NCBI GenBank assembly: GCA_016169945.1
Contig: JADLSH010000184.1
Location: forward strand, 496,001-560,000
Direction: 5' to 3'
DNA from: Trachythela sp. YZ-2020
Taxonomy: Eukaryota > Cnidaria > Anthozoa > Malacalcyonacea > Clavulariidae
Length of the DNA stretch: 64,000 nt
Shown here: one piece after another, positions 42,171 through 54,018 of the stretch
Position numbering within the stretch: the stretch's first letter is position 1
How the letters are laid out: each line of letters begins with the position of its first letter
The notes under the pieces: model-generated
Databases searched by the model: none
Told to the model about the DNA's origin: nothing
Seen by the model: only the letters and a program-made list of their open reading frames with translations
Position numbers and translations under genes: made by a program

Positions 42171-45100
42171 ATGACAAGTCGTGTGTTTTTTTATTTGTTA
42201 GTTCTTCTTGTGTTTGCACAAGTCTGCTTTTCTGAAGTTCAAGATGAAAATGGTATGTTATATGGCCCCTTTTCCATGAGACGAAGTCGGAGCATAGTGT
42301 TCGGTCATAGTGTTGTCTCTAGTCGTTGTTTGCATCATCACTCTAATTATGCCCAACCACTTTTCACCTCTGAGATCTAGGGTTCAGATAGCTTTATCAG
42401 TTCTAAACTGTTCTCTGTAGAGGTCCAATGAGAAAGCGAGGGTGTTTGGTAGAGTCAAACTGGAAGCACTCTTCTCACATGCGACAAAGGTCGTAAAATA
42501 TAATCAGACAACTTCACTTGCAGGAATCGAATCCCGGTCGAAGAAGTGAAAGGTACATGCACTAACCGAAACTAAGTGAAAAGGCACCGTAATATACATT
42601 ATGCTCATTTTTGTTTTGTAGACGACACTGGCGAGGTGGAATTATCCAAAAGAGCCGTTCAGACTGCACGAAAAACATTCCGGAAATTAAAATCATCATT
42701 TATCAGGCTGGCGGCGAAAGGTGCAAGGGGGAGCCCTGGGCCACGGGGAAGGCCTGGAACCAGGATTAGATTTAATAGGCGAAGAAAATCGCGCCCTTCA
42801 GGTAATAAGAATGATCTTAATTGGGTTGAAACTAACAAAATATTTTAACTGATAGCTTACTTAGTTAAAAAACATATTTATTACTGACAGTTACTCACAC
42901 CCCGAATAACTCGAATCTTATTCAAATCTTAAACTGTTATATTCTATTTGGAAATCTGGCAATTCTATAATTCGTATATTTTGTATAATATTTCATAAAC
43001 ATGAATTAGAGTTTATTGGAATGATTTGAAACACTAATAGATTGTGTCGAAAATGAGTCGCTCACATACTGTAATAACTTTCAGTGTATGATATAATTTA
43101 TCAAACGAATTAGTATTTGAAAGTGAAGGTTGACCTAATCTATGGACGTTTATTACCGTGGTATCAAGACAACGATACGGTGCTCGGATAATCTTTGTGT
43201 TTTGCTAATTACTTCTTAATGCGTTACAGAGTTACAGCAGTTTAAACCATTAAATTTTTGCAACAGGTTCGCTCAAATATGACATTGTTTTTGTCATGGA
43301 TAAATCTGGAAGCATTGGCTCAAGAAACTTCAACTTGGAGAAAAGATTTGTTGAGAATTTGATCGAATATTTTCCAATTTTTCCCGCCAAGACTCGAGTT
43401 GCTATCGTTACATATTCAACTCGTGTGAAACTGGAATTCAATTTCAACAAATATATCAATAAGAAGTGTTTGCGAAAAGGCATTCGAAGAATTAGGTAAG
43501 ATAAACAATATTTGAAAACCATCCTTCTACTCACGTTTTCTAAATTAAATTCGCGCCAAGCGCGCGGGGACGCATGGGCATGATACTTCGTCTGATCCTC
43601 CCCAGAATTCTGTGCGTACTTTTGGCGCAACACCTACAGAATTAATTTTTTAAATGTTTTCATGGTGAAGAATTGTTAATGTAAGAAACTTACGAGTGTA
43701 CAATTTATTGAGCGCAGCTTTCGTATATAATATTATTCGCCTTGGAATATGGCTCTAGACAGTTTTCGGCGGCTGCACACCCATTGTAGTTTCTAGAACC
43801 CCCATGAAAAGGTCAACCTCACCTGCAGCCGGAGGATGTTGAGGCTTTGTGAGTGGACATACTTGCCATTCAGGCTTTCTGCAGGGGAAATTAAATTACC
43901 CCCTAGCCCCTGTATCTTGTTGCCTGCGCCTTGGTAGTAAACCAAAGATGCACATTCTCCCAAAGCGAGGTTTAATCTCGTTTAGGGACTAAACGAAAAG
44001 ACAGTCACCGTCATCTCAAAACAGTAGCTATAATTTGTATCTAAACTCAATCTTTCTTCACAACGGCAGTCCCTGCAATGGATTAAGCACCTGTTAAGCT
44101 CGCTTATCATGGTTTGTTTTTACCTCCGATTAGATACACGGGAGGCGCCACAGCCACTGGAACTGCCCTTCAATACGTCAAAAACAGTCTGCTATTCAAC
44201 AGTGCGGCCGGAGCCAGGCGCGAGGCCAGGAAAGTGATTTACGTGCTCACGGACGGTAAATCTAACTTGGGTGTCAGACCGAGGATCCCTGCAGGCCAGT
44301 TAAAACGAAGACGTGTCATTATCTATGCAATGGGAGTGACGAATAATATTAGAGAAAGTGAACTGCTAGGAATAGCTAGTTCACGAAATCATGTATTACA
44401 TGTTAAGAATTACGCGGCATTGAATGAGGTCACGCGCTTGCTGCAGAAAGGTGAGTCGACAAATAATTTTTGAGACCGGTTGAAGCAGTTTTTGGGAACA
44501 AAAAAGAGGATTGGGGGAATGTGGCCTCCCTTGTAGTATACAGAAGGGGGTTTCTGGAGCGAATGGTGCGCAAAGCACCACCATTTGCGCCATCATTTAG
44601 AAGTTCGTGTTAATTCATTAATTTCCCCTGGGTGTTTGCAGGGGTAAATTAATAAATTTCTAAGATGCTTGTGGACAATTTCCATTTCATAACTTCAAGA
44701 TTTGTATATGTAACACCAGTTTATGTTACATAACTAACGCCATAAAGTGTTCCCGAGCAGTGGTATTTATCCAATATTTATGGTGCAATATGACGAGAAG
44801 TGTTGTTTATGATTCTGAAATACAATGACTACCGCATAGCTGATATTGATATCTGAATGATACCTTAGCGGCAGTGTGGAAAAGCGTGGGCATAGCACGG
44901 GCATGAACATGCTCATAGTAATTTCTGGCTACGTGCGTCGTTTTGTGAAATCAATTGAAGTTCGAGTCCGCATGAAGTCACTCATTCAGATTTTTGAGTC
45001 TTTTATCCAGTTCATAAGTTCATGTAGATATACTAGTGTAATAATTCAAATATAATTTGTCTACCTCTGCTAGTGCTCAATTGAGCAGTTGAGCATGTGC

Positions 45101-47746
45101 TCATTAAGGTTTTGGAGTCTTTTATCCAGTTAATAATTAAGTTCATGTAGATATATTAGCGTAATAATTCTAGTATATTTCCATTATCAATCCAATATTA
45201 TAAGGGTGAATCATTCCTATATTTTGGGTAGCTCTCTTGACAGAACACGATAATTTCAAAATCAAATTGTAGCACCGTGCAAATTCTAAGCTGATCAATT
45301 ATATTATTGAATATTCATTATTCAGATTTATCAGGAAAATGTCGCTATGGCCAGACAGTTTACGACGAGTGTGGAAGGCGCTGCAAATGCCAGGGTGGTC
45401 GGCTTGTTCATTGCTGTAGACTGCGGAAAGAGTTCACCGATATGAGCTATCAAGAACGTGCACGATACATCAAAACAGTTAAAACCGCATCATCCGTTTT
45501 GCCTTACAAAACAAGCTACGAAGCGATGCTAACCATGCATAAAATCATCTTCGACTCGGGAATTCACGGACGAGATTATTTTCTCCCGTGGCATCGCTGG
45601 TTCATATTACAGTATGAAAATCTCTTAAGGCAAATCGATTGCCGCGTCACAGTTCCTTATTGGGATTGGAGCTTAGTGGGGGCTAACCCATTCTCGAGCA
45701 ATTTATGGGCCACAGGTGCGCACGGTTTTGGTGGAAACGGCAACCCCCCTGAAGGCTGTGTTAACACAGGCCCGTTTCGAGACGGTCAGTTCTCACTTGT
45801 TGCCTCTGCCGGAGGGGGGTGTCTGACCCGCGACTTTAACGGCAATGTCCCGGACGCTGTTGCAGTTGCAACCATACTGACTACCACCCCTGTGAATTTT
45901 TTTGAATTTGAGGCAGTCCTAAGATTGGAACCATTTCACAATGGTGTTCACTGCAACATAGACGGGACAATGTGTACCTCCAATTCTGCTTCGGCGCCCG
46001 AGTTTTTCCTTCACCATGGTTTCGTTGACAAAATTTGGTACGTATTTGTAGAATGATGATAATGATAATGGCTTAAGGTACGTTCACACGTTGCGATTTG
46101 TCGGGCCGATTTCAGATGCACGTTAATGATATTTGAAAAATACGTGGCAAACGTCATCTGACAACATCACCAACTGAGAATATTCGTCATTAACATTCAG
46201 AGAAACCTAAAATCGGGCCGACATATCGCAGCGTGTAAACGTACCTTTATTTTAATGTCGATTACACAGGGTGTGGTTGCCAAATTCACCCGAGACTCAT
46301 GCTACACGTGCTCGAAACTAAGGCCTAAGGATTAGTCTTTGGTGAGGGAAAAAACCCGTAGGACCCGGAGAAAAACCCTCGATGCACGAGAGAGAACCAA
46401 ACCAACTCAACATACATAAGTTTTTCCATGTACAGGGAAGTTACCCAACCGAAGTAATAGCCTACTCTCGACCTACAGTAGAAGTTTTAACTTAAGAGGT
46501 GGCACGCCATGCAACCACATCTCCACCCGTGTAAAATTGCTCAATTATTCAATGTAACATTTATGACCAACGGTGGCAGATGCTGTTACGCCTGTTGGCG
46601 CACTGCTGTTTATCGCAGAACTACTGCTAAGCCTGCTACTGAAAGTCGGTTGAGTCTTGTTGGTCTCTCCTGTGCTTCGAGGATTTTTCGCAGGTCCTCC
46701 CATCACCAAAAACTAACCATGAGGGCTTAGTTGTCGAGAACGTGTATAGTGAGCCTCTGGTTCGGGTGAATTGGGTAACTACAGATCATATAATCGACAT
46801 TAAATAAACCATCACATCATTATTCAACACTTTTTACAAACAGGTCTGACTGGCAGAAAAAGAGCAATGCGCACAAATACAATACGTTTTTCCAGAACCA
46901 CCCTAATATAATGCCCTCCACTGCGTATCGACCAAGACATCTATTGGATCTGAGTAAGCAGCCTGGATGCGTCTGTGTGGAATATGTGGACCCGAGGAGC
47001 AGTGCATACCGAGCAGTTAAAGGTTAGTTCTTTATACTAAACTAAACTATCAAGTAAACTAACTTTAATTTCACCTCAATCCCATGCGGGGAGACTGCTT
47101 CCAGTTTGTCTCTATCGAACACAGTAGGTTTCTTTCGGGTGCTCCAAACTCCTGCTTTAGTAGCACTGGTCAAACAAAGGATGACCATCACTGAACCACT
47201 AACAACAACAGCTGAGAAACGATAGAGCTATCCAGTATAAATAGGTTAGTTTAGCTTGGGTTTTCTCCTGTTTTGACACTGGACCTTTAGGAAGAATGAT
47301 CCTTACTGGACCTTTAGGAAGAACAGTTTAACCAGTATAAATAAAGTTAATTCAATTTAGTTTTAACTCACGTTCTCTATAATCTATGTTGTTTAGGCTT
47401 ATCAAAGAATCAACTACGAAGCATTCCACGTTTGCCTCTACCCAAGATTTCCGCTAAGGCTGTACGGTTATTCAAGACTTCGCCCAAAGAACTAGCGCTA
47501 ATTTCCAGGCTTCGGAAGAAGTTCCAACCGAAACGGTCATTGCGGAGGAGCACGTTGAGAGGTCGCGATGCAAAACTGGGCTTCATGTTGTCTGCCGTCA
47601 TGAAAGCTAAAGGTATTAAATTTATTAAAGCCATTTCGTAGTGTTGAGCGTGCATCAAATGACGCGTGGGTTTCCCGGTTAGTAACACCACTTGACACAC
47701 TAAACCTAATATATATTTTAATACTTACATTTCAGCTTCCGGCTAA
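42171..47746 (+). CDS. Secreted VWA / collagen-like / VWC-like / tyrosinase protein
   Basis: Eight exons, 42171-42252, 42622-42801, 43267-43495, 44134-44450, 45326-46037, 46844-47022, 47397-47612 and 47736-47746, give 641 aa. Residues 1-21 are a signal peptide. A basic linker holds five Gly-X-Y triplets (GARGSPGPRGRPGTR, about 69-83). A VWA domain follows (88-269) with MIDAS residues DKSGS, TGGATATGTA and LTDGKS. Next is a Cys-rich VWC-like stretch (CRYGQ...CKCQGGRLVHCC) and then a tyrosinase core (about 300-566). Its CuA His are in TMHK and IHGRDYFLPWHRWF, and its CuB His in FHNGVH and FFLHHGFVDKIW. The last two exons form a basic tail. Tyrosinases oxidise phenols to quinones; with VWA and collagen-like parts an extracellular matrix cross-linking role is inferred. 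Most module-bounding introns are phase 1. Poly(A) signal at 47918-47923. Confidence 0.92.
46074..46249. mobile_element. MITE, TAAGGTNCGTTCACAC family, copy 2
   Basis: Inverted ends TAAGGTACGTTCACAC and GTGTAAACGTACCTTTA. The interior is the reverse complement of the copy at 19831-20005, sharing GATTTGTCGGGCCGATTT and AAATACGTGGCAAACGTCAT. It is inside the intron that splits the tyrosinase domain. Confidence 0.85.
46253..46802. mobile_element. 550-bp element with TAATGTCGATTA ends
   Basis: TAATGTCGATTA at the left and TAATCGACATTA at the right are inverted, with CAAATTCACCCGA and TCGGGTGAATTGGG as inverted sub-ends. The interior has ACCCGTAGGACCCGGAG and no transposase. With the neighbouring MITE it makes up nearly all of the 806-bp intron. 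Confidence 0.75.
47040..47370 (+). repeat. SINE copy in a tyrosinase intron
   Basis: Begins near TTTCACCTCAATCCCATG, then GCTTCCAGTTTGTCTCTA, TAGAGCTATCCAGTATAAAT and about three short tail units. It sits between exons 6 and 7 of the VWA-tyrosinase gene. The equivalent intron of the second gene (59274-59787) carries the same SINE in opposite orientation. Confidence 0.8.
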
Positions 47747-48210
47747 AAGTGAACTCCACATTTCAAAGGAATAAGGAGAGATTAAGAGACAGTAGAATGG
47801 AGATGTCAAGTCAAAGGACTTTAATTCCATCACCTTACCAGGATAGTCTGCATTTTCTAGAAGTTAATAACGTAATTTTAGCACAGTATATTAATAAAAG
47901 TATATTACTAGTATTTTAATAAAAGTTAAATGCACTGCAAATCAACATGGTGTTTGATAATGCATTCTAGTTTCGTACTTTGACGAAATTTGTACAGTGG
48001 AACATCTACAACGGACACGCAATGTTTAAAATGAAGTTCAGTAGCTGGAAAAGTGGCAGTCAAGCCAACCATTTCTCGAAGTATACAATTTGTCGGAAAT
48101 CTTGACCTAAAAAGGGCTAAAAACAGCCTATTTTGAGTGTAAATGGGGTTTGTCGGATATTTAGGAGGCTTTGCCCCCCCACCGGAAAATGTGAATTTCC
48201 GCCACTGATC

Positions 48211-48886
48211 AAGGGTGGGTAGTAGCGAAGTAGTTGTAGTTCTCTATTGTAGCGAACTACAATTTTCAAGTAGCGAGTAGTTTTAGACTACTTTTTAAAA
48301 ATGGTAGTTTGTAGTTGTAGCGAACTATATTTTCTTAGTAGCCAAATAGTTGATTACTTTTTCAACAACAATCGCCATTCACTACTTTTCGAATTTGTCA
48401 TCAGTCGACTAAACGTAAACAAATCATGCCAAATCTCGTTACCAGAATTGCTACCGTTAATAATTGTGATATTTTCTTCAACGAAAATATTTTTGTCAAT
48501 TTAAAACTGTTATGAAGAAGCAAATTGATTCTTTGACCCGCTTCAGAGATTGCATCAGTGCACGCTTAGACTAGCGCACGCGCTTCCTGTGCAAAATGCC
48601 ATAATTATGTGGAAATCACTAACAAGTATGAAAGGAATATCTTGTGATTCGAAGCCATAGTTACAAATAGGAGTAACATGTGGCATCAAAGTAAATTAAA
48701 AATGTGGATACCAGGAACTTTGTTGTAGCGAAGTAGCGAATAGTTCGCTACACTTTTTTTAGCAGTAGCAGTAGTCAGTAGCGAACTGCATTTTTTGACA
48801 TGTAGCAGTAGTTGTAGCTGACTACAATGTTTTGAAGTAGCAGTAGTTGTAGCGAACTACAAAAATTTTGTAGTCTACCCACCCTT
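48211..48886. mobile_element. Element built from GTAGCGAACTAC palindromes
   Basis: The ends AAGGGTGGGTAG and CTACCCACCCTT are inverted. Subterminal regions repeat TGTAGCGAACTACA, AGTAGCAGTAGTTGTAGC and relatives on both sides. The interior open frame is short. A part of the same element closes the window at about 63860-64000 in the duplicated segment. Confidence 0.8.
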
Positions 48887-49334
48887 GTCCTTTATGCGTT
48901 GCGTGAAAAGCTGTGGAGTGTTTAGCGTTCTGCGTTATATGACGGCAATGCGCATGACCGTACATGAGCTTATTGTTTTAATAGCCATGCACTATAGTTC
49001 AGATTTTCTCTTCACCTGCCGCATCTCAAGGCAGGACCAGTAGTTTTAACAGAACTGATGGAGCTTTACAATATATATAAAGTTGATTCCAATGCATCTT
49101 AATTCTTGCTGAAGCCAAAATAGTATATACAGTATTTAATTTGTTATGGCCTTTAATGTGTATACGTGCATGACCATATAATTGGCCTCTTCCAACACTG
49201 AACAAAGGAGGTATATTGTATGCAAGGAAAGGAATTCTAAGATTTTACAGAGCTTATTGTATATATATGCACAAAGACAAAGTTCGTGAAAATACAAATT
49301 TAAAATTTAAGTTAATTTCGCGCCACCATGATTT

Positions 49335-50085
49335 ACAACTGAGGCTCGTTTCCGATACGCTGTATGCGTTTGTTTCGTTATGCTGTATTCGTTTGTTTGC
49401 GTGAGATAATATCGGATGTGGACTGTTTGGGGGTTCTGCGTTATGACGGCAATGCGCATGACTAACTTATTGTTTCAATATCGTCATATCGCTATATATA
49501 TTTTGGTTTCCTCCAATAGTAACACTGAATAATAATAAAGGATGGCCCTGACTTGCACCTCTAGGAAGAACCGGCAATTTTGACGGAACTGATAGAGTTA
49601 TCCAACTGCATAAGTTACTTCTTAATTTTAGTTTTAAATATAGGGTATTTCTTACGATACTGAACAAAAAGAGAATTGCATTAATTTGTAGGTATTTGGC
49701 ACCTTGATCGTGTTACACTGCCACTACAACATAATTGAGTCTAAGTACTATCCCTTACACATGTTCAACAGTGTATGACCCCGCGAACATATCCGAGAAC
49801 ATTGTATTTGAATGGCATGCCATGAGATTTCTAAATTTGTTTCTAATCCTTTGGATACGCGAATACAGACAGAGTAAGTTCTTGAAGAAAATGTGCGATA
49901 TTCGCTCCGTAGCTGTCTCTATTTTCATGGATATGACGATATTGAAACAATAAGTTAGTCATGCGCATTGCCGTCATAACGCAGAACCCCCAAACAGTCC
50001 ATATCCGATATTATCTCACGCAAACAAACGAATACAGCATAACGAAACAAACGCATACAGCGTATCGGAAACGAGCCTCAGTTGT
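49335..50085. mobile_element. Probable DNA element with about 155-bp inverted ends
   Basis: The segment 49335-49490 (starting TACAACTGAGGCTCGTTTCC) reappears inverted at 49930-50085. It reappears in direct orientation at about 51617-51775. Between the ends lie a SINE fragment and a non-coding stretch, and no transposase is seen. Confidence 0.65.
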
Positions 50086-50612
50086 GAAAGCCGCCTTGGA
50101 GTCAGTCGTATACTATTTTGAGGGTTTTCCAGGGGGTTCTGTGTTCCCGTGTTCATTCCAAAAAATTTCCTTTCCGTTCAAAAATTTAACCAGGTATTCC
50201 TTGTTCCCTATGATTTCTTCATCTCATGCAAAATGCGTCTTACTTGCATTTAAATTCGCGCGGGTGCGCAAAATTAAGATTGAGCGAAAAGCAATCCGCA
50301 CGAAAATGTCCTGCTAAGTGTTAACCTTTCTCTTTCGATTTTCAAGCACTTTCGTGAAAATTTTAAGTTACCATTGCCATTTAAGCAAAGGAAAAATGAT
50401 CATTTAAGGGTGTGATTTTATAGTTTGGTTCCGTTTAAAGGTGAGCGAAATTAAAACTTTTCGCGAAAATATCCCATTTAGGGTGCTCGAAATTACATCA
50501 AGCGAATTTAAGACTGAGCAAAAATTAGTATCATTCGAATTTTAAAGGTATAGTCATTGTGTACACAATGTGTTTGTGTATAGTTTCTCGCTTTATATAG
50601 TATAGTTTCTCG

Positions 50613-50645
<33 letters not shown>

Positions 50646-52223
50646 CATGCACGTGTACACGCTACAGACCATAACAAGTTAAATACTGTACTGCATGCAT
50701 GTTCTGTGTTATATGACAGCAATACGCATGACTAACTTATTGTTTCAATATTGCCATTTCCATCAAAATAGAACAGTTGCGGAGCGAGTTACAAGTGAGA
50801 TAAGCACAAGCATAAGGAAAGACAAAAGATAAAACAAAGGGATGCAAGTGTGCAAGTAGACATAGACACGAGCACCAGCAAAAGCCTCTAAGCATAAGCT
50901 AAGCTGGAACAAAATACATTTCAAAAGAACATTATTTTCGCTTTGTCTTTTTAAGCACTGGAGGGAATGTTTTCTTTTGTATTTCTTCTTATGCTTATCT
51001 CACTCGTGTGAACCAGACTTACTGTACTATTTTGGCTTCAGCAAGAATTAAGCCGCCTTGGAGTCAGTCGTATTTTGAGAGTTTTCCAGGGGGGTCTGTT
51101 TCCCGTGTTCACTCCAAACTTTTTCCTTTCTTCCGTTCAAAAATTGCACAATGCTCTCTTGTCCCCTGTGATTTCTTCATACACATTAATGACATTATAG
51201 ACCATAACAAGATACTGCACTATTTTGGCTTCAGCAAAAGCCAAGCCGCTCACCTTTAAACGGAACCAAACTATAAAATTACACCCTTAAATGATCATTT
51301 TTCCTTTGCTTAAATGACAATGTAACTTAAAATTTTCACGAAAGTGCTTGAAAATCCAAAGAGAAAGGTTAGCACTTAGCAGGACATTTTCGTGCAGATT
51401 GCTTTTCGCTCAATATTCAGTAATTTTGCGTACCCATGCACGCGAATTTAAATACAAGTAAGACGCATTTTGCATGAGATGAAGAAATCATAGGGAACAA
51501 GGAATACCTGGTTAAATTTTTGAACGGAAAGGAAAATTTTTGGAATGAACACGGGAACACAGATCCCCCTGGAAAACCCTCAAAATAGTATACGACTGAC
51601 TCCAAGGCGGCTTTCACAACTGAGGCTCGTTTCCGATACGCTGTATGCGTTTGTTTCGTTATGCTGTATTCGTTTGTTTGCGTGAGATAATATCGGATAT
51701 GGACGGTTTGGGGGTTCTGCGTTATGACGGCAATGCGCATGACTAACTTATTGTTTCAATATCGTCATATCCATGAAAATAGAGACAGCTACGGAGCGAA
51801 TATCGCACATTTTCTTCAAGAACTTACTCTGTCTGTATTCGCGTATCCAAAGGATTAAAAACCAATTTAGAAATCTTATGGCATGCCATTCAAATACAAT
51901 GTTCTCGGATATGTTCGCGGGGTCATACACTGTTGAACATGTGTAAGGGATAGTACTTAGACTCAATGACGTTGCAGTGGCAGTGTAGCACGAAGGTGCC
52001 AAATACCTACAAATTAAAGACTCCAATTGTTTCATTGCATGCAATTCTCTTTTTGTTCAGTATCGTAAGAAATACCCTATATTTAAAACTAAAATTAAGA
52101 AATAACTTATGCATGCAGTTGGATAACTCTATCAGTTCCGTCAAAATTGCCGGTTCTTCCTAGAGGTGCAAGTCAGGGCCATCCTTTATTATTGTTCAGT
52201 GTTACTATTGGAGGAAACCAAAA
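49502..52223. repeat. Large inverted repeat, arms of about 0.95 kb
   Basis: The left arm about 49502-50443 and the right arm about 51251-52223 are reverse complements with few differences. For example, TTTTGGTTTCCTCCAATAGT at the left end matches ACTATTGGAGGAAACCAAAA at the right end. The spacer is about 0.8 kb. Identical conceptual translations from both arms show the similarity but do not indicate a gene. Confidence 0.9.
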
Positions 52224-53513
52224 CTCAATGAGCTCTATTTATACTGGATAGTTCCATCAGTGCGAAATTGTTCTCACTAAATGTGCAGAATTCATCTCAG
52301 AATGCGCGAAATGCTGTTTTAGTCACACTATATAAGTTATCGGGCAAACATGCCCCCGACTTCTCTCAAATTAGTGGCTCCAAATTTAGATATGATACTC
52401 CGCGCTGAGGGGTTTCCTGCCGTGACGTGCATGCGCGAAAAATGATGCGCGAACAGTCTCTACAGAAATTCGTTTTCTATATTTGAATTCCTTTCCTTGC
52501 ATGCAACAGCCTTGTTGTTCAGGGGTTGAAAGAATCTAATTATATATATATTGTCATGCACGTGTACACGTTACAGACCATAACAAGTTAAATACTGTAC
52601 TGCATGCATGTTCTGTGTTATATGACAGCAATACGCATGACTAACTTATTGTTTCAATATTGCCATTTCCATCAAAATAGAACAGTTACGGAGCGAGTTA
52701 CAAGTGAGATAAGCACAAGCATAAGGAAAGACAAAAGATAAAACAAAGGGATGCAAGTGTGCAAGTAGACATAGACACGAGCACCAGCAAAAGCCTCTAA
52801 GCATAAGCTAAGCTGGAACAAAATACATTTCAAAAGAACATTATTTTCGCTTTGTCTTTTTAAGCCCTGGAGGAAAGTTTTCTTTTGTATTTCTTCTTAT
52901 GCTTATCTCACTCGTGTGAACCAGACTTACTGTACTATTTTGGCTTCAGCAAGAATTAAGCCGCCTTGGAGTCAGTCGTATTTTGAGAGTTTTCCAGGGG
53001 GGTCTGTTTCCCGTGTTCACTCCAAACTTTTTCCTTTCTTCCGTTCAAAAATTGCACAATGCTCTCTTGTCCCCTGTGATTTCTTCATACACATTAATGA
53101 CATTATAGACCATAACAAGATACTGCACTATTTTGGCTTCAGCTAAAGCCAAGCCGCTCACCTTTAAACGGTACCAAACTATAAAATTACACCCTTAAAT
53201 GATCATTTTTCCTTTGCTTAAATGACAATGTAACTTAAAATTTTCACGAAAGTGCTTGAAAATCCAAAGAGAAAGGTTAGCACTTAGCAGGATATTTTCG
53301 TGCGGATTGCTTTTCGTTCAATCTTAATTTTGCGCACCCGCGCGAATTTAAATACAAGTAAGACGCATTTTGAGATGAATAAATCATAGGGAACAAGAAA
53401 TACCTGGTTAAATTTTTGAACGGAAAGGAAATATTTTGGAATGAACACGGAAACGCAGACCCCCCTGGAAAACCCTCAAAATAGTATACGACTGACTCCA
53501 AGGCGGCTTAATT
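50640..53513. repeat. Direct repeat of about 970 bp (two copies)
   Basis: Copies at about 50640-51612 and 52546-53513 share TTGTCATGCACGTGTACACG at the start and GACTGACTCCAAGGCGGCTT at the end, nearly identical between. The duplicated unit includes the spacer of the large palindrome plus part of its right arm, so the duplication came after the palindrome. Confidence 0.9.
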
Positions 53514-53964
53514 CTTCACACACCTAAATTTTCTCACGCCTTAAAACGGAACAAAACTATAAAATCACACTCTTAAATGATGATTTTTCCATGCTAAAAT
53601 GACATTTACACGAAAGTGCTTGAAAATCTAAAGAGGAAGGTTAGCAGGACGGTTTCTTTATGTAGCAAAATTTTTCGTTTGCTCAGTCTTAATTTTGCGC
53701 ACCTATATGGTCCGCGCGGATTCTAATACTGCGCGAATTTAAATACACTTGTATTTAAGGAAACCATAGGGAACAAGAGAACATGGTGAAATTTTTGAAC
53801 GGGAAAAAGAAAAATTTTGGAGTGAACACGGGAACACAGTCCCCCCTGGAAAACCTTAAATATAGTAGTTGCGTTATAACACGTCAGGAAGTTCTGAAGA
53901 CATGCAATTCTAAGACTTGTTTTCTGGTCATTGAAAGGTAGGGCGGGGTGCGCCAAACTGAGGC

Positions 53965-53972
53965 TACAAAAG
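53965..53972 (+). promoter_or_regulatory. TATA-like box of the second tyrosinase gene
   Basis: TACAAAAG beginning 54 bp before the ATG, the same spacing as TATAAAA in the third copy. Confidence 0.5.
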
Positions 53973-54018
53973 CGCGATTCGTTCGAAATAATTTTCAGAC
54001 GACTCAGAAACAGTCAAG

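Larger units (their letters stand above)
47747..54018. other. Intergenic: 3' UTR, GTAGCGAACTAC element, nested repeat block
   Basis: 47747-47975 is the 3' UTR of the VWA-tyrosinase gene. 48211-48886 is an inverted-ended element. 49335-53880 is built from nested inverted and direct repeats. 53516-53880 is a diverged third piece of the same. 53900-54018 is the proximal promoter of the second tyrosinase. No gene was recognised; the repeated open frames are copies of one repeat. Confidence 0.7.

Noticed and set aside
46509..46730. Cys-containing frame inside the tyrosinase intron
   Set aside because: Lies within the 550-bp inverted-ended element; no domain and no supported splice sites in phase.
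49961..50317. Repeated open frame of about 118 codons (also minus 51417-51740 and partly minus 53277-53501)
   Set aside because: Identical frames arise because the DNA is an inverted/direct repeat; there is no similarity to a known protein, no codon-position bias was noted, and copies contain breaks.
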